From Hyphomicrobiales bacterium (GTDB lineage Bacteria > Pseudomonadota > Alphaproteobacteria > Rhizobiales > Rhodobiaceae), in the NCBI GenBank assembly GCA_002869065.1, contig PKTR01000001.1, positions 673,118 to 737,117 on the forward strand: a stretch of DNA of 64,000 bases, in the 5' to 3' direction. Shown one piece after another: positions 26,158 through 36,164 of the stretch. Each line of letters begins with the position of its first letter. Position 1 is the first letter of the stretch. The notes below the pieces were generated by a model. That model was given only the letters and a program-made list of their open reading frames with translations, searched no databases and was not told where the DNA came from. Position numbers and translations under genes: made by a program.

Positions 26158-28091
26158 CAGAATGCCTGCCCCAGTCCGATATAGACGCCGAAACTCGGAT
26201 CGCCGATTTCCGGGTTCACCGGAACCGCGACATCGACCCGAAGCGGTCCAAGGCCCGTATTGTAGCGCAGGCCGACACCTGCGCCGAATTTGAGTTCTTC
26301 GGAGAAGTCAGGCGTTGTCGAGGCGAACGCCGCACCCGCATCGATGAACGGCACAATGCCGATCGTGTCGGTCACCTGCGCCCGCAGCTCGAGCGAGGAG
26401 TCGAAATAGGACCGCCCGCCGACCACGTCACCGTTCGCGCGCCGTGGCCCGATATTGCGATAGGCATAGCCGCGCACCGAGTCGCCGCCGCCAGCATAGA
26501 ACAGCCAGCTTGCCGGCATCTCACGCGCCCTCGCCCCGACCAGCGAGCCGACTGTTGCCCGCCCGGCAAGCACGAACCGGTTGGTCGGCCCGAACCCGTA
26601 ATAGGCCGAGCCGCGAACGCGGCTGAGCACACCGGAATTGGCAAACTTGAACTCGTGGAAAGGCGACGCCGACGCCAGCACGTGGACACCCTCGGTCGGG
26701 TTCAGCTTGTTGTCGCGCGTGTCGTATTCAAGCGTTGCCGGCAGACTGGCGATCAACGTGTCGCGCTTGCCAAAGGCGTCTTCCGTCTGGCTCCAGGCTC
26801 CCGCCACGCCACCGGACACTTCAAGCTGTTCCGAATAGCGGTGCGACAACACCAGGCTGCCGCCCGTGCTGCGTTCTAGATAGGTATCCGGCGACTCCTG
26901 TTCGGCGAATATCCGCGCCCGGAAATCCGTATAGGGCGTGAAGACGCCCGGCTTGGTGAAGGTCGTCGCCGCAAGGAAGTTGAAATCCTCGGGGTCCGTG
27001 CTGCCGATACCGCTGACACGGCCCTCGACGCGCAGCTTCTCCGCCTTGCCGAACAGGTTGCGGTGCTGCCAGTACCCCTCGAGCCCGGCGCCGTCGATCG
27101 TGTAGTAGGACGCGCCGACGCCAAACGCCCGGCGCGGCCGTTCCGCGACCTGGATGTCGATCGGCAGGCTGCCATCGGCTTCAATCGCCTCGGCCTCGAC
27201 AAGCCGCGCCGATTTGAACACTTCGAGCCGACGCATTTGCGCCTTCGCACGGTTTAGCGCGTCGGGATCGAACGTCGTTCCGGGTTCCAGGCCAGAATAC
27301 CAGGCGACGAAATCCGCGTTCATCCGCTCCGTGCCGGAGGCCGTCACACGCCCGAACGTCGCCTGCGGGCCCGGCTCGACCTTCATGCGCACGTCGAGCG
27401 TTCCATCGCGATGATGCGCGGTGACATCGCGCGCCGACACGACCGCCTTGGGGTGTCCGAGATAGCGCCAACGGCCGACAAGCGCCGTCTCGCTCGACAG
27501 AACCAGCCCCGAGAACGCCGGCTTGCCGGATTGCAGACCCAGCTCCGCCGGGTCTTTCGGCACGGCTTTTCCGGGAATGGCATCAGGCGGCCGGTTCTCG
27601 ATATCGACGCGGCCGAAACGGAAACGCTCGCCCGGTTCGACCTCGATCGCAACCTGCGGCGATGACGGCAATACAGCATCGGGCGCCAACCGTTCGACGG
27701 CGCGGCCGTCGACAGTGATGCGGATAACGCCGCCATAGTAGCCGGCGGCGTAGAGCGCAGCCGTGATACGCGCATAATCGTCACGTCCGCGCGCCGTCAA
27801 AACCATTGGGCTCTGCGGCACCTTTTCCTGATCCGAAACCAGCGACGACGCGTCCCGCAACCGTTCCTCGAGATCGTCGTCTTCGAGCCCTGAAACCGTC
27901 AGCGTCACCTCGTAGGGAGTGGCGTCGGGGCTCGGCGGCTCGGCGCCCTCGCGCTCGCCCCACAGCGTCTTGCCGAACAATTCGAATGCGGGTGCGGATG
28001 AGGCGAAACTGGCGGCAAGGAACATCGCGAGCGCTGCCGTTGCCAGCCTCGTTGTCCAGTTCCCTCTCGGCTGTGAAACCGTGTCCGCCAT
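26157..28091 (-). CDS. tamA: Outer-membrane assembly protein TamA (Omp85 family)
   Basis: Omp85-type outer-membrane protein, 644 residues. It has an N-terminal signal around LATAALAMFLAASFASSAPA, POTRA repeats to about residue 330, and a C-terminal 16-strand barrel with the conserved RGYAYR motif and a final Phe (GLGQAF). I take the start at ATG 28091 since it places the signal peptide near the N-terminus; a longer frame adds 32 residues of basic sequence. It forms an operon with tamB. Confidence 0.92.
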   Translation of the reverse strand: MADTVSQPRGNWTTRLATAALAMFLAASFASSAPAFELFGKTLWGEREGAEPPSPDATPYEVTLTVSGLEDDDLEERLRDASSLVSDQEKVPQSPMVLTARGRDDYARITAALYAAGYYGGVIRITVDGRAVERLAPDAVLPSSPQVAIEVEPGERFRFGRVDIENRPPDAIPGKAVPKDPAELGLQSGKPAFSGLVLSSETALVGRWRYLGHPKAVVSARDVTAHHRDGTLDVRMKVEPGPQATFGRVTASGTERMNADFVAWYSGLEPGTTFDPDALNRAKAQMRRLEVFKSARLVEAEAIEADGSLPIDIQVAERPRRAFGVGASYYTIDGAGLEGYWQHRNLFGKAEKLRVEGRVSGIGSTDPEDFNFLAATTFTKPGVFTPYTDFRARIFAEQESPDTYLERSTGGSLVLSHRYSEQLEVSGGVAGAWSQTEDAFGKRDTLIASLPATLEYDTRDNKLNPTEGVHVLASASPFHEFKFANSGVLSRVRGSAYYGFGPTNRFVLAGRATVGSLVGARAREMPASWLFYAGGGDSVRGYAYRNIGPRRANGDVVGGRSYFDSSLELRAQVTDTIGIVPFIDAGAAFASTTPDFSEELKFGAGVGLRYNTGLGPLRVDVAVPVNPEIGDPSFGVYIGLGQAF

Positions 28092-28336
28092 CAATACTCT
28101 CGAATATGGCCCGCGACGACCGGCTTTCAACCTTCGCGATACCGGAGGCTCAGCCATCACGACGCCGGTCGGGACCACCCCAAACAACGTTTGTAGTTGG
28201 GTTAATTATACATGGAAAGTGCAACTCAAATCTGAACCCCACGGCGGCGCGAACCGTTGCCGGAATGCGTCACAATTCGATGGTCGCCAATCCCCCCCGC
28301 TGCTAGTCTCGGCGCAGTCAGACAAGCAGGTGGCCC

Positions 28337-29803
28337 ATGTCGATCCGTGACCTCTATGAAACCCGGGATGCCGTCGGCCTCGCCGCCCTCGTCGCCAACG
28401 GGGACGTCCACCCGAACGAGTTGCTCGACGAGGCGCTTACCCGCATTGAAGCGCTCAATCCGAAGCTGAACGCGGTGACCATGCTGCGCGAGGATGTGGC
28501 CCGCCAAACCATCGCCGCCGGCCCTGCGGGGCCACTCGCCGGCGTTCCCTTTCTGCTCAAGGATCTCGGCGCAGAGGCAATCGATTTTCCGACCAATAAC
28601 GGGTCGCGGTTACAGGCGAACACCAAATATTTGATGGATTCAGCGATCTACCAGCGGATCGCCGGTTCCGGCGTCGTTGTCTTCGGGCGCACCACGGCGC
28701 CTGAGGGTGGCGTCGGCCCGGTGACCGAAGCCGCTGTCTATGGGGGGCCGACCCGCAATCCATGGAACCTCGATCGCACGCCGGGCGGTTCGTCGGGCGG
28801 AGCCGGTGCCGTCGTCGCAGCCGGCATCATACCCGCGGCCCATGGCTCCGATGGCGGCGGGTCGGTGCGGATTCCGGCGTCCTCCTGCGGCCTGTTCGGC
28901 TTCAAACCGACCCGCGCCCGCCTACCAGACGGCCCCTATGCCGGCGAAGGCTGGGCCGGCATGGCCATCGACGGCTTTCTGACCCGCTCGGTGCGCGACA
29001 GCGCTGTCCTTCTCGACGCCTGCAGCGGACCCGACCTCGGCGCACCCTATGTCGCCCCGCCGCTGGCGGACGGCTACCTTGCCGCGCTCGACAAAACCTC
29101 GGCCCCGCTGCGCATTGCGGTTGCAACGACGACGCTGTCCGGCGACCCGATCCACCCCGATTGCCGTACTGCCGTCAAGGAAACCGCGCGCCTGCTCGAC
29201 TCCATGGGCCACCATGTCGAGGAAGCTCTGCCCAAGGCCGATATCGACGGCATGATGTCGGCCTGGACGACCATCGTGGCCTGCGGCACCGCACTGTGGG
29301 TTCGCAAGTCGCTGGAAAAGGCCGGGCGGGCATTGGCCGATCTGCGTGACGACGAGGTCGAGGCCGTCTGCCGCGGTGCCTGCGCATTCGCCAGCACGGT
29401 CAGCGGCGACGCCTACCTCGAAGCCGTCGGCAAGATCCACCATTTCGGACGCCAGATGGCAGCGTTCTTCAACGACTACGACGTCGTCCTGTCGGCAACC
29501 CTCGCCGAGCCGCCGGCACGGATCGGACGCTTCGCGCACGACCGCAGCGACGACTTCGTGTCCTACCGCATGGGCGCCGACGGGGTCTTCGCCTATTCGC
29601 CGTTTACGGCCATCTTCAACGCCTCCGGGCAGCCTGCCGTTTCGGCTCCCCTGCACTGGAACGACGAAGGTTTGCCCATCGGCATTCACCTTGCCGCGGC
29701 CTATGGCGATGACGAGCGTCTGATGACGCTGTGCGGCGATCTGGAACGCGCCCGGCCGTGGTTTGGTCATCGTCCGCCAATCCGTTTCGGAGCACTTGCA
29801 TAA
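28337..29803 (+). CDS. Amidase-signature family hydrolase (first copy)
   Basis: Amidase-signature enzyme, 488 residues, hydrolysing an unknown amide. The Ser-cisSer-Lys triad is visible: Lys in PFLLKDLG (about 75), cis-Ser in GGSSGGAG (about 152) and nucleophile Ser in [20 protein letters not shown] (about 175). The ATG follows AGGTGG. It stands 73 bp before the PotA-like gene and on the same strand, so it is probably part of that uptake operon. It is divergent from tamA, with a 245-bp gap in which I see no clear motif. Confidence 0.88.
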   Translation: MSIRDLYETRDAVGLAALVANGDVHPNELLDEALTRIEALNPKLNAVTMLREDVARQTIAAGPAGPLAGVPFLLKDLGAEAIDFPTNNGSRLQANTKYLMDSAIYQRIAGSGVVVFGRTTAPEGGVGPVTEAAVYGGPTRNPWNLDRTPGGSSGGAGAVVAAGIIPAAHGSDGGGSVRIPASSCGLFGFKPTRARLPDGPYAGEGWAGMAIDGFLTRSVRDSAVLLDACSGPDLGAPYVAPPLADGYLAALDKTSAPLRIAVATTTLSGDPIHPDCRTAVKETARLLDSMGHHVEEALPKADIDGMMSAWTTIVACGTALWVRKSLEKAGRALADLRDDEVEAVCRGACAFASTVSGDAYLEAVGKIHHFGRQMAAFFNDYDVVLSATLAEPPARIGRFAHDRSDDFVSYRMGADGVFAYSPFTAIFNASGQPAVSAPLHWNDEGLPIGIHLAAAYGDDERLMTLCGDLERARPWFGHRPPIRFGALA

Positions 29804-29876
29804 AAACCCGTCTTGCTGTCACTCTAGTCAAAACGTCCGACGAAAATCGCACGGACAACAGTGGGGACAGAACAGA

Positions 29877-30968
29877 TTGACTGGGCAGACCGCCGTCGAA
29901 GCCGTTGGCGTTTCGAAAGTTTTTCACTCCGCGGGACAGGATGTACGCGCACTCGACGACGTCTCCGTAGCGATCAGGAAAAACGAGTTCTTCACGCTGC
30001 TGGGACCGTCCGGTTGCGGCAAGACAACCCTGTTGCGAATGATCGCCGGCTTCGAAGCGCCGACCGCCGGAACGATCCTTCTGGACGGTGCCGACATCAC
30101 AGACAAGCCGCCTTTCCGGCGCCCCGTCAACACGGTTTTCCAGAGCTACGCGCTGTTCCCGCATCTGACCGTCGCGCAAAACATCGCCTTTGGCCTGGAG
30201 ATGCTGTCGCGGCCGAAATCCGAAGTCGAGGAAGCCGTCGCGCGCACCCTCGCGCTGGTGCAGATGGAAGGCATGGCCGGGCGCAAACCGGGTCAGCTTT
30301 CCGGCGGCCAGCAGCAACGCGTCGCGCTTGCCCGCGCGCTTGCGCCACGCCCCTCCGTCCTGCTCCTCGACGAACCGCTCTCGGCACTCGATTTCAAGCT
30401 GCGCAAGGAAATGCAGGTTGAATTGAAACGGCTGCAGACCGAGACCGGCATCACCTTCATCTTCGTGACGCACGATCAGGAAGAAGCGCTGACGATGTCG
30501 GACCGCATCGGCGTCATGAGCAGCGGCAACATCCTGCAGATCGGCTCGCCGCGCGAGATCTACAACCACCCTGCCAACCGCTTCGTCGCCGACTTCATCG
30601 GCGAGTCCAATTTCCTCGATGGCGTCGTCAAGTCGATCTCAACGGATGCGGCAACGATCCAGCTGCCCGGCGGTCACATCACCGAGGTTTCGACCGAGGC
30701 AACCCTGGCGCCGAACGCCAAGGTGACGCTGGCAATCCGCCCCGAGCACATTCAGGTCAAGCCCGCAGGCAGCGAGGCGGCCTTGCCGGCAACCATCGCC
30801 AATCTGGTCTATTTCGGCACCGACACCCACTGCTATCTCGACATCGACGGCGGCGGAACGGTCGTCGCGCGGCTGCAAAACTCGCTGTCCGGCGAAGTCG
30901 GGCTGAACACTGGAACCAAGGTCGGTGTCGCCATAGCCCCCGGCGCCGCGCAGATCCTGAGGGACTGA
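29877..30968 (+). CDS. Polyamine-type ABC transporter ATP-binding protein (PotA-like)
   Basis: ATPase subunit of a PotABCD-type importer, 363 residues. Walker A is GPSGCGKTT, the signature is [15 protein letters not shown], and Walker B is [12 protein letters not shown]; the C-terminal TOBE domain ends the protein. The start is a TTG at 29877, supported by GGGGAC seven bases upstream and by the lack of any Met before the Walker A region; a longer frame would begin inside the amidase gene. It forms an operon with two permeases and a binding protein. Confidence 0.92.
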   Translation: MTGQTAVEAVGVSKVFHSAGQDVRALDDVSVAIRKNEFFTLLGPSGCGKTTLLRMIAGFEAPTAGTILLDGADITDKPPFRRPVNTVFQSYALFPHLTVAQNIAFGLEMLSRPKSEVEEAVARTLALVQMEGMAGRKPGQLSGGQQQRVALARALAPRPSVLLLDEPLSALDFKLRKEMQVELKRLQTETGITFIFVTHDQEEALTMSDRIGVMSSGNILQIGSPREIYNHPANRFVADFIGESNFLDGVVKSISTDAATIQLPGGHITEVSTEATLAPNAKVTLAIRPEHIQVKPAGSEAALPATIANLVYFGTDTHCYLDIDGGGTVVARLQNSLSGEVGLNTGTKVGVAIAPGAAQILRD

Positions 30969-30971
30969 GCG

Positions 30972-31904
30972 ATGGCGTCCTCAGCACCATCGCCGGCAAC
31001 CGAAAGCGAAGCCCGCGCCGAGCGCGCCCGCGTCAAGCACAACTGGCTCCTGTCGCTCCCGGCGGTGCTGTTTCTGCTCGTCGGCGCGTCGGGCCCTTTG
31101 CTGATCGTGCTCGTCTACTCGTTCCTCGAACCCGGCGAGTACAGCGGCGTCATCTGGAAACCGTCGTTCGATGCCTGGTTCAACATCATCTTCACGGTCG
31201 ACATTTTCGACGAGACGGTGCGCCTTGCCGATGCCCATCTCTCGATCTTTTGGCGCTCTGTGAAGCTGTCGCTGCTGACCACGTTGATCACCTTCGTCTT
31301 CGGCCTGCCGACCGCCTATTTCATCGCCACCCGTACTCCGGCGAAGCGCGCCTTCTGGCTGTTCCTCATCACCATCCCGTTCTGGACCAACCTTCTGGTG
31401 CGCACCTTCGCCATCATGGAAGTGATCCGCAACGAGGGCATCCTCAACACCTGGGCGATGCGTTTCGGCCTGATCGACACGCCGATCCAGCTTCTCTACA
31501 CCGACACCGCCGTGTTGATCGGCATGGCCTATGTCTACCTGCCGCTGATGGTGCTGCCGCTCTACGCCTCGCTCGAACGGCTCGATTTCACCCTCGTCGA
31601 GGCCGCCTACGATCTCTACGCCAATCGCTGGCGCGTGCTGCGGCGGGTGATCCTGCCCTTGATCAAACCCGGCATCGTCGCCGGCTCGATCCTCGTCTTC
31701 GTGCCCTCGCTCGGCGCCTATGTGACGCCGCGCGTGCTCGGCGGTGGCAAGAACATGATGATCGGCAATTTCATCGAGCTGCAATTCGGCCAGGGCCGCA
31801 ACTGGCCACTCGGCTCGTCCCTGTCGATGATGCTGCTCGTCGTCGTCGCAATCGCACTGCTGGTCTATGTGCGCGCAGCAACGAAGGACAGCGCCGATGG
31901 CTGA
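30972..31904 (+). CDS. Polyamine-type ABC transporter permease 1 (PotB-like)
   Basis: Inner-membrane permease, 310 residues, with six predicted helices and the EAA motif region VEAAYDLYANRWRVLRRVIL. The ATG lies three bases after the ATPase stop. It overlaps the next permease start by eight bases, typical of translational coupling. Substrate assigned only by family and by the polyamine genes nearby. Confidence 0.92.
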   Translation: MASSAPSPATESEARAERARVKHNWLLSLPAVLFLLVGASGPLLIVLVYSFLEPGEYSGVIWKPSFDAWFNIIFTVDIFDETVRLADAHLSIFWRSVKLSLLTTLITFVFGLPTAYFIATRTPAKRAFWLFLITIPFWTNLLVRTFAIMEVIRNEGILNTWAMRFGLIDTPIQLLYTDTAVLIGMAYVYLPLMVLPLYASLERLDFTLVEAAYDLYANRWRVLRRVILPLIKPGIVAGSILVFVPSLGAYVTPRVLGGGKNMMIGNFIELQFGQGRNWPLGSSLSMMLLVVVAIALLVYVRAATKDSADG

Positions 31905-32730
31905 GACCGCTGAATCCGTTCGCCGCAAGCCGTTCTCGGTCCGCCGTCTGCCGGGCTTTACGGCGATCGCGCTGACCTGCTTCGCAATCCTCTACATGCC
32001 GATCCTGACCATGGTCGCCTACTCGTTCAACGACGCCAATTCGGTGGCGATCTGGGGCGGCCTGTCGTTCAAGTGGTACGGCGCCGCCTGGCAGAACACG
32101 GCGGTGCAGGAAGCAACGCTGCGCTCGCTCATCATCGCTTCCATGGCCGCCGGCATTTCGACCGTGCTTGCGACGATGGCAGCCCTTGGCACCACGCGCA
32201 CCCGCGCGTTTCCGGGCCGCACCGCGATCTATCTCATGATCAACCAGCCGCTGATGGTGCCCGAAATCGTCACCGCCGTCGCGCTGCTGATCTTCTTTGC
32301 CTCGATCAAGGTCGCCACCGGCTACTCTGGCCTCGGCTATCTGATCCTCGCACATTCGGCATTCTGCATTCCCTTTGCCTATCTGCCGATCCGTGCGCGG
32401 CTCGAAGGCATGGACACGACGCTGGAAGCCGCCGCCAGCGACCTCTACGCAACGCCGTGGCGGGCTTTCAGGCGGGTCACCCTGCCGCTGATGGCGCCGG
32501 GCATCGCGGCCGGTTCGATGCTCGCCTTCGTGATTTCGCTCGACGACGTGATCATCACCGAATTCGTCAAATCCGCCGGCCAGGACACCCTGCCGACCTA
32601 CATGCTCGGACAGCTGCGACGCGCCGTGACGCCGGAGGTCAACGCGATCTCCACCGCCCTTCTGGTTCTGACAATTCTGCTGCTGACTGCATTTTTCATC
32701 CTGACCAGGAGACAGAACAAGGTTTCCTGA
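31897..32730 (+). CDS. Polyamine-type ABC transporter permease 2 (PotC-like)
   Basis: Second permease subunit, 277 residues. The EAA motif region is LEAAASDLYATPWRAFRRV, followed by FVISLDDVIITEF, typical of PotC/PotI. The start at 31897 follows AAGGA and gives the expected short N-terminus; an upstream start in the preceding gene is rejected. Confidence 0.92.
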   Translation: MAETAESVRRKPFSVRRLPGFTAIALTCFAILYMPILTMVAYSFNDANSVAIWGGLSFKWYGAAWQNTAVQEATLRSLIIASMAAGISTVLATMAALGTTRTRAFPGRTAIYLMINQPLMVPEIVTAVALLIFFASIKVATGYSGLGYLILAHSAFCIPFAYLPIRARLEGMDTTLEAAASDLYATPWRAFRRVTLPLMAPGIAAGSMLAFVISLDDVIITEFVKSAGQDTLPTYMLGQLRRAVTPEVNAISTALLVLTILLLTAFFILTRRQNKVS

Positions 32731-32756
32731 TAACCCGCAAGAAGAGGAAGACGACT

Positions 32757-33788
32757 ATGCGCTTGAAAATGCTTGCACTATCCACGGCCGCCTTGCTCGG
32801 CTCCGTGGCAGTCGCCAACGCTGCCGGGGAACTGAACATCTACAACTGGGGCAACTACACCAACCCCGAGCTGATCAAGAAGTTCGAGGAGAAGTTCGAC
32901 GTCAAGGTGACCGTCACCGACTACGACTCCAACACCACCGCGCTGACCAAGGTCGAAGCCGGCGGCCACGGCTTCGACATCGTCGTGCCGTCCGCCAACT
33001 ACGTACCGGTCTTCGTCTCCAAGGGTCTGCTGCTCGAGGCACGTCCTGACGAGATGGAGAATTTCAAGAACGTTTCCGAGCGCTGGCGCGATGTGCCGTG
33101 GGATCCGGGCCGCCACTACACCGTGCCGTGGCAGTGGGGCACGACTGGCGTCGCGGTCAACACAAAGGCCTATTCGGGCGACCCGAATACCTCGTCGATC
33201 TTCCTCGATCCGCCGGAAGAACTCGTCGGCAAGGTCAATGTCGTTCCCGAAATGTCGGACGTGATGGGCCTCGCGATCCTCTATGCCGGCGGCGAGCCGT
33301 GCACCGAAGACAAGACCGTGCTGAAGAAGGTCCGCGACATCCTGATGGCCGCCAAGCCGAAGTGGATGTCGATGGACTACGGCATGACCGAAAAGCTGTC
33401 GAACAACGACGTCATGGCGTCGGTCAACTGGAACGGCTCGACCTTCCGCGCCCGTCTCAACAACCCGGACGTCGTCTACGGCTATCCGAAGGAAGGCTAT
33501 GTCGTGTGGATGGACTCCGTTGCCATCCTCAAGGACGCCAAGAACGTCGACAATGCCAAGACCTTCATGAACTTCATCATGGAGCCGGAAAACGCCGCGA
33601 TGATCTCGTCGTTTGCGCGTTATGCCAACGGCATCGACGGTTCGGACGCCTTCATGCCGGACGACATGAAGACGGCGCCTGAAATCAACGTTCCGGCCGA
33701 ATTCGCCGCCGCCGGCACGTTCCTGCCGACCTGCAGCGCCGACGCCCAGAAGCTCTACACGGCGATCTGGACCGAACTACAGAAGTAA
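32757..33788 (+). CDS. Polyamine-type ABC transporter substrate-binding protein (PotD/PotF-like)
   Basis: Periplasmic binding protein, 343 residues, with signal peptide LKMLALSTAALLGSVAVANA (about 3-22) and the family opening LNIYNWGNYTNPELIKKFE. The ATG at 32757 is preceded by AGAGGAAG. In spermidine/putrescine binding proteins acidic and aromatic residues hold the amine. The family and the nearby acetylpolyamine amidohydrolase and carbamoylputrescine amidase favour a polyamine or a derivative. Confidence 0.92.
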   Translation: MRLKMLALSTAALLGSVAVANAAGELNIYNWGNYTNPELIKKFEEKFDVKVTVTDYDSNTTALTKVEAGGHGFDIVVPSANYVPVFVSKGLLLEARPDEMENFKNVSERWRDVPWDPGRHYTVPWQWGTTGVAVNTKAYSGDPNTSSIFLDPPEELVGKVNVVPEMSDVMGLAILYAGGEPCTEDKTVLKKVRDILMAAKPKWMSMDYGMTEKLSNNDVMASVNWNGSTFRARLNNPDVVYGYPKEGYVVWMDSVAILKDAKNVDNAKTFMNFIMEPENAAMISSFARYANGIDGSDAFMPDDMKTAPEINVPAEFAAAGTFLPTCSADAQKLYTAIWTELQK

Positions 33789-33800
33789 CGACGAACAAAC

Positions 33801-33824
33801 GGCGGATCCCAAACGGGGTCCGCC
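33801..33824 (+). other. Hairpin after the ABC binding-protein gene
   Basis: A 10-bp stem with one G-T pair (GGCGGATCCC / GGGGTCCGCC, loop AAAC) lies 12 bases past the stop. No T-run follows, so it may stabilise mRNA rather than terminate. Confidence 0.4.
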
Positions 33825-33876
33825 ACCTCTTCGGGCGGCCCCTTGCGGGCCGCTTGCGCTTTCCGGACGAAAAACG

Positions 33877-35319
33877 ATGACGGCGATCACCGATCTCGAC
33901 GCAACAGCGCTCTCTGAAGCACTTGCTACGGGAAGGCTTTCCTCGGTCGAGGTGATGACGGCATTCCTTGATCGGATCGAGGCGGCAAACCCGACGGTCA
34001 ACGCCATCGTCAGCCTGCGCGAGCGCGACGCGCTGATCGCCGAGGCCGCCGCCGCAGACCGTTCCCCGCGCAAGGGCTGGCTGCACGGCATACCGGTGGC
34101 GATCAAGGATCTCGTCGAAACCGCCGGCATCCGGACCACCCACGGCTCACCAATCTTCGCCGACAACATTCCGACGGCGGATGACGTCCTCGCCGCCCGC
34201 ATCCGTGCCGCCGGCGCGATCCTGATCGGCAAGACGAACGCGTCTGAATTCGGCCTCGGCTCGCACAGCTACAACCGGGTGTTCGGCGTCACGCGCAATC
34301 CCTACAACCCGGCAAAAAGCGCCGGCGGTTCGAGCGGAGGCGCCGGTGCGGCTCTCGCCTCGCGCATGGTCCCGGTCGCCGACGGATCGGACATGATGGG
34401 ATCGCTGCGCAACCCGGCCGCCTTCAACAATGTCTACGGCTTTCGCCCGACCTATGGCCTTGTCTCGGCCGATCCGGTCGGCGAACTTTTCCTTCACCAG
34501 CTCTCGACCGACGGACCGATGGCCCGTTCTGTGCACGATCTTGCTCGCCTGCTCGACACCGTCGCAGGCCCGCATCCGCAGGTGCCGCACTCGCTCCCGC
34601 GTGTTGCGCCCTTCGCAAACCGCCTCGACGGTTCCATCGCCGGAAAACGCATCGGCTGGCTCGGCGACTGGGCGGGTCACTATCCCGTCGACCCGGAAAT
34701 CCTCACGCTCGGCCGTGCCGCCGTCGGCGTCTTCGAAGAGCTCGGCTGCGCCGTCGAGGAAATCGTGCCCGACTTAGATCCGACCACCCTCTGGTCGTCA
34801 TGGCTGACCCTGCGCAGCTTCGCGGTGTCCTCGTCGCTCGGCGTCCACTATGACAACCCGGCGCAGCGTGACCTGCTGAAACCCGAAGCGATCTTTGAGA
34901 CCGAGACGGGACGGGCCCGCAGCGCGGACGATATCCGCCGCGCGAGCCTGATGCGCTCGCAGTGGTACGCGACGCTCGCCCGCCTGTTCGAGCGCTACGA
35001 CGCGCTGGTGCTGCCGAGCGCGCAGGTGTTCCCCTTCGACGCGGATATGACCTGGCCGAAGAGTGTGTGCGGCCGCTCCATGTCGACCTATCACCAATGG
35101 ATGGAAATCGTCGTGCCTGTCTCTCTGGTCGGCGTCCCCGCGCTCGGCCTGCCGGCAGGGTTTGGATCATCCGGCCTCCCGGCCGGCATCCAGCTGTTCG
35201 GGCCGAAACACGCCGACGCGGCGATCCTGCAGCTCGGCGAAGCCTACCACCGGGCAACCGACTGGCCCGGCAAACGTCCGCCTCAGCTCGTGCCGTCGAG
35301 GGAGCCGAGCGGGCTGTAG
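33877..35319 (+). CDS. Amidase-signature family hydrolase (second copy)
   Basis: Second amidase-signature enzyme in the region, 480 residues. Triad elements: Lys in PVAIKDLVE (about 73), GGSSGGAGA (about 150) and DGSDMMGSLRNPAAFN (about 170). The Ser-rich nucleophile loop is DMMGSLR instead of the GGGSIR of the first copy, so the two probably differ in substrate. It lies on the same strand as the ABC genes, 88 bp after them. Its 3' end overlaps the convergent carbamoylputrescine amidase gene by 37 bases. Confidence 0.88.
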   Translation: MTAITDLDATALSEALATGRLSSVEVMTAFLDRIEAANPTVNAIVSLRERDALIAEAAAADRSPRKGWLHGIPVAIKDLVETAGIRTTHGSPIFADNIPTADDVLAARIRAAGAILIGKTNASEFGLGSHSYNRVFGVTRNPYNPAKSAGGSSGGAGAALASRMVPVADGSDMMGSLRNPAAFNNVYGFRPTYGLVSADPVGELFLHQLSTDGPMARSVHDLARLLDTVAGPHPQVPHSLPRVAPFANRLDGSIAGKRIGWLGDWAGHYPVDPEILTLGRAAVGVFEELGCAVEEIVPDLDPTTLWSSWLTLRSFAVSSSLGVHYDNPAQRDLLKPEAIFETETGRARSADDIRRASLMRSQWYATLARLFERYDALVLPSAQVFPFDADMTWPKSVCGRSMSTYHQWMEIVVPVSLVGVPALGLPAGFGSSGLPAGIQLFGPKHADAAILQLGEAYHRATDWPGKRPPQLVPSREPSGL

Positions 35320-36164
35320 AGTTCCGGCCGGCGATCGCGGAACAGGCCCCAGGAGCGGCGGAAGCGGGCAATCTCGTCGAAGTCGAACGTCGCGATCCGC
35401 ACCTCTTCCTCGTCGCGGCTTGCCCGCTCGATGACCTTTCCCGTCCAGTCGGCAATGAACGACGATCCATAGAAAGTGACGCTGGTCCCGTCCGGCGACG
35501 TCTCAGAGCCGATCCGGTTCGAGGCTGCGAGCGGCATCAGATTGGCGCCCGCATGGCCGCACATCACCCGCTCCCAATGGGGCTGGCTGTCATAGCCCGG
35601 CGCCGGCGGCTCGGAGCCGATCGCCGTTGGATAGAGCAGCAGTTCCGCCCCCTGCAGCGCCATGGCGCGTGCGGCTTCCGGGAACCATTGATCCCAGCAG
35701 ATCCCGATGCCGATCCGGCCATAGGCCGTGTCGAACACCTTGAAGCCGGTATCACCCGGCGAGAAATAGTACTTCTCCTCGTAGCCCGGCCCGTCCGGGA
35801 TATGCGACTTGCGATAGAGCCCAAGGATGGCGCCGTCCGCGTCGATGGCCACAAGGCTGTTGAAATGGGCCTGGCCCGTCCGTTCGAAGAAGCTGAACGG
35901 GATCACCACCTTCAGCTCGGCGGCAAGGCGTTGAAACCGCGCAATGGTCGGATTGCCCTCGACCGGCATCGCCAGATCGAAGAAGTCGGGAAGTTCCGTC
36001 TTGCAGAAATACGGCGTCTCGAACAGCTCCTGCAAAAGCACGACCTGCGCGCCCATGCCGGCGGCCTTGCGCACAAGCGCTTCGGCCCGATCGATATTGG
36101 CCGCCCGGTCGTCGCCGCACGCCATCTGCGTCACGGCAACCGAGATCTTGCTTCCCTCAGCCAT
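35283..36164 (-). CDS. aguB: N-carbamoylputrescine amidase
   Basis: Nitrilase-superfamily enzyme, 293 residues, converting N-carbamoylputrescine to putrescine, ammonia and CO2 in agmatine breakdown. The catalytic Glu-Lys-Cys are E46 (LLQELFE), K119 (LYRKSHIPDG) and C156 (GICWDQWFPEA), and the whole run TPYFCKTE to IPDGPGYEEKYYF is characteristic of AguB. The start at 36164 follows GAGGGG; a longer frame lies in the upstream gene. The start overlaps the end of the acetylpolyamine amidohydrolase gene by eight bases. No agmatine deiminase is seen in the window. Confidence 0.92.
   Translation of the reverse strand: MAEGSKISVAVTQMACGDDRAANIDRAEALVRKAAGMGAQVVLLQELFETPYFCKTELPDFFDLAMPVEGNPTIARFQRLAAELKVVIPFSFFERTGQAHFNSLVAIDADGAILGLYRKSHIPDGPGYEEKYYFSPGDTGFKVFDTAYGRIGIGICWDQWFPEAARAMALQGAELLLYPTAIGSEPPAPGYDSQPHWERVMCGHAGANLMPLAASNRIGSETSPDGTSVTFYGSSFIADWTGKVIERASRDEEEVRIATFDFDEIARFRRSWGLFRDRRPELYSPLGSLDGTS

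Noticed and set aside
32073-32756. An N-terminal extension of the polyamine-type binding protein
   Set aside because: It is a shadow of the second permease gene; the real start is marked by AGAGGAAG and a signal peptide.
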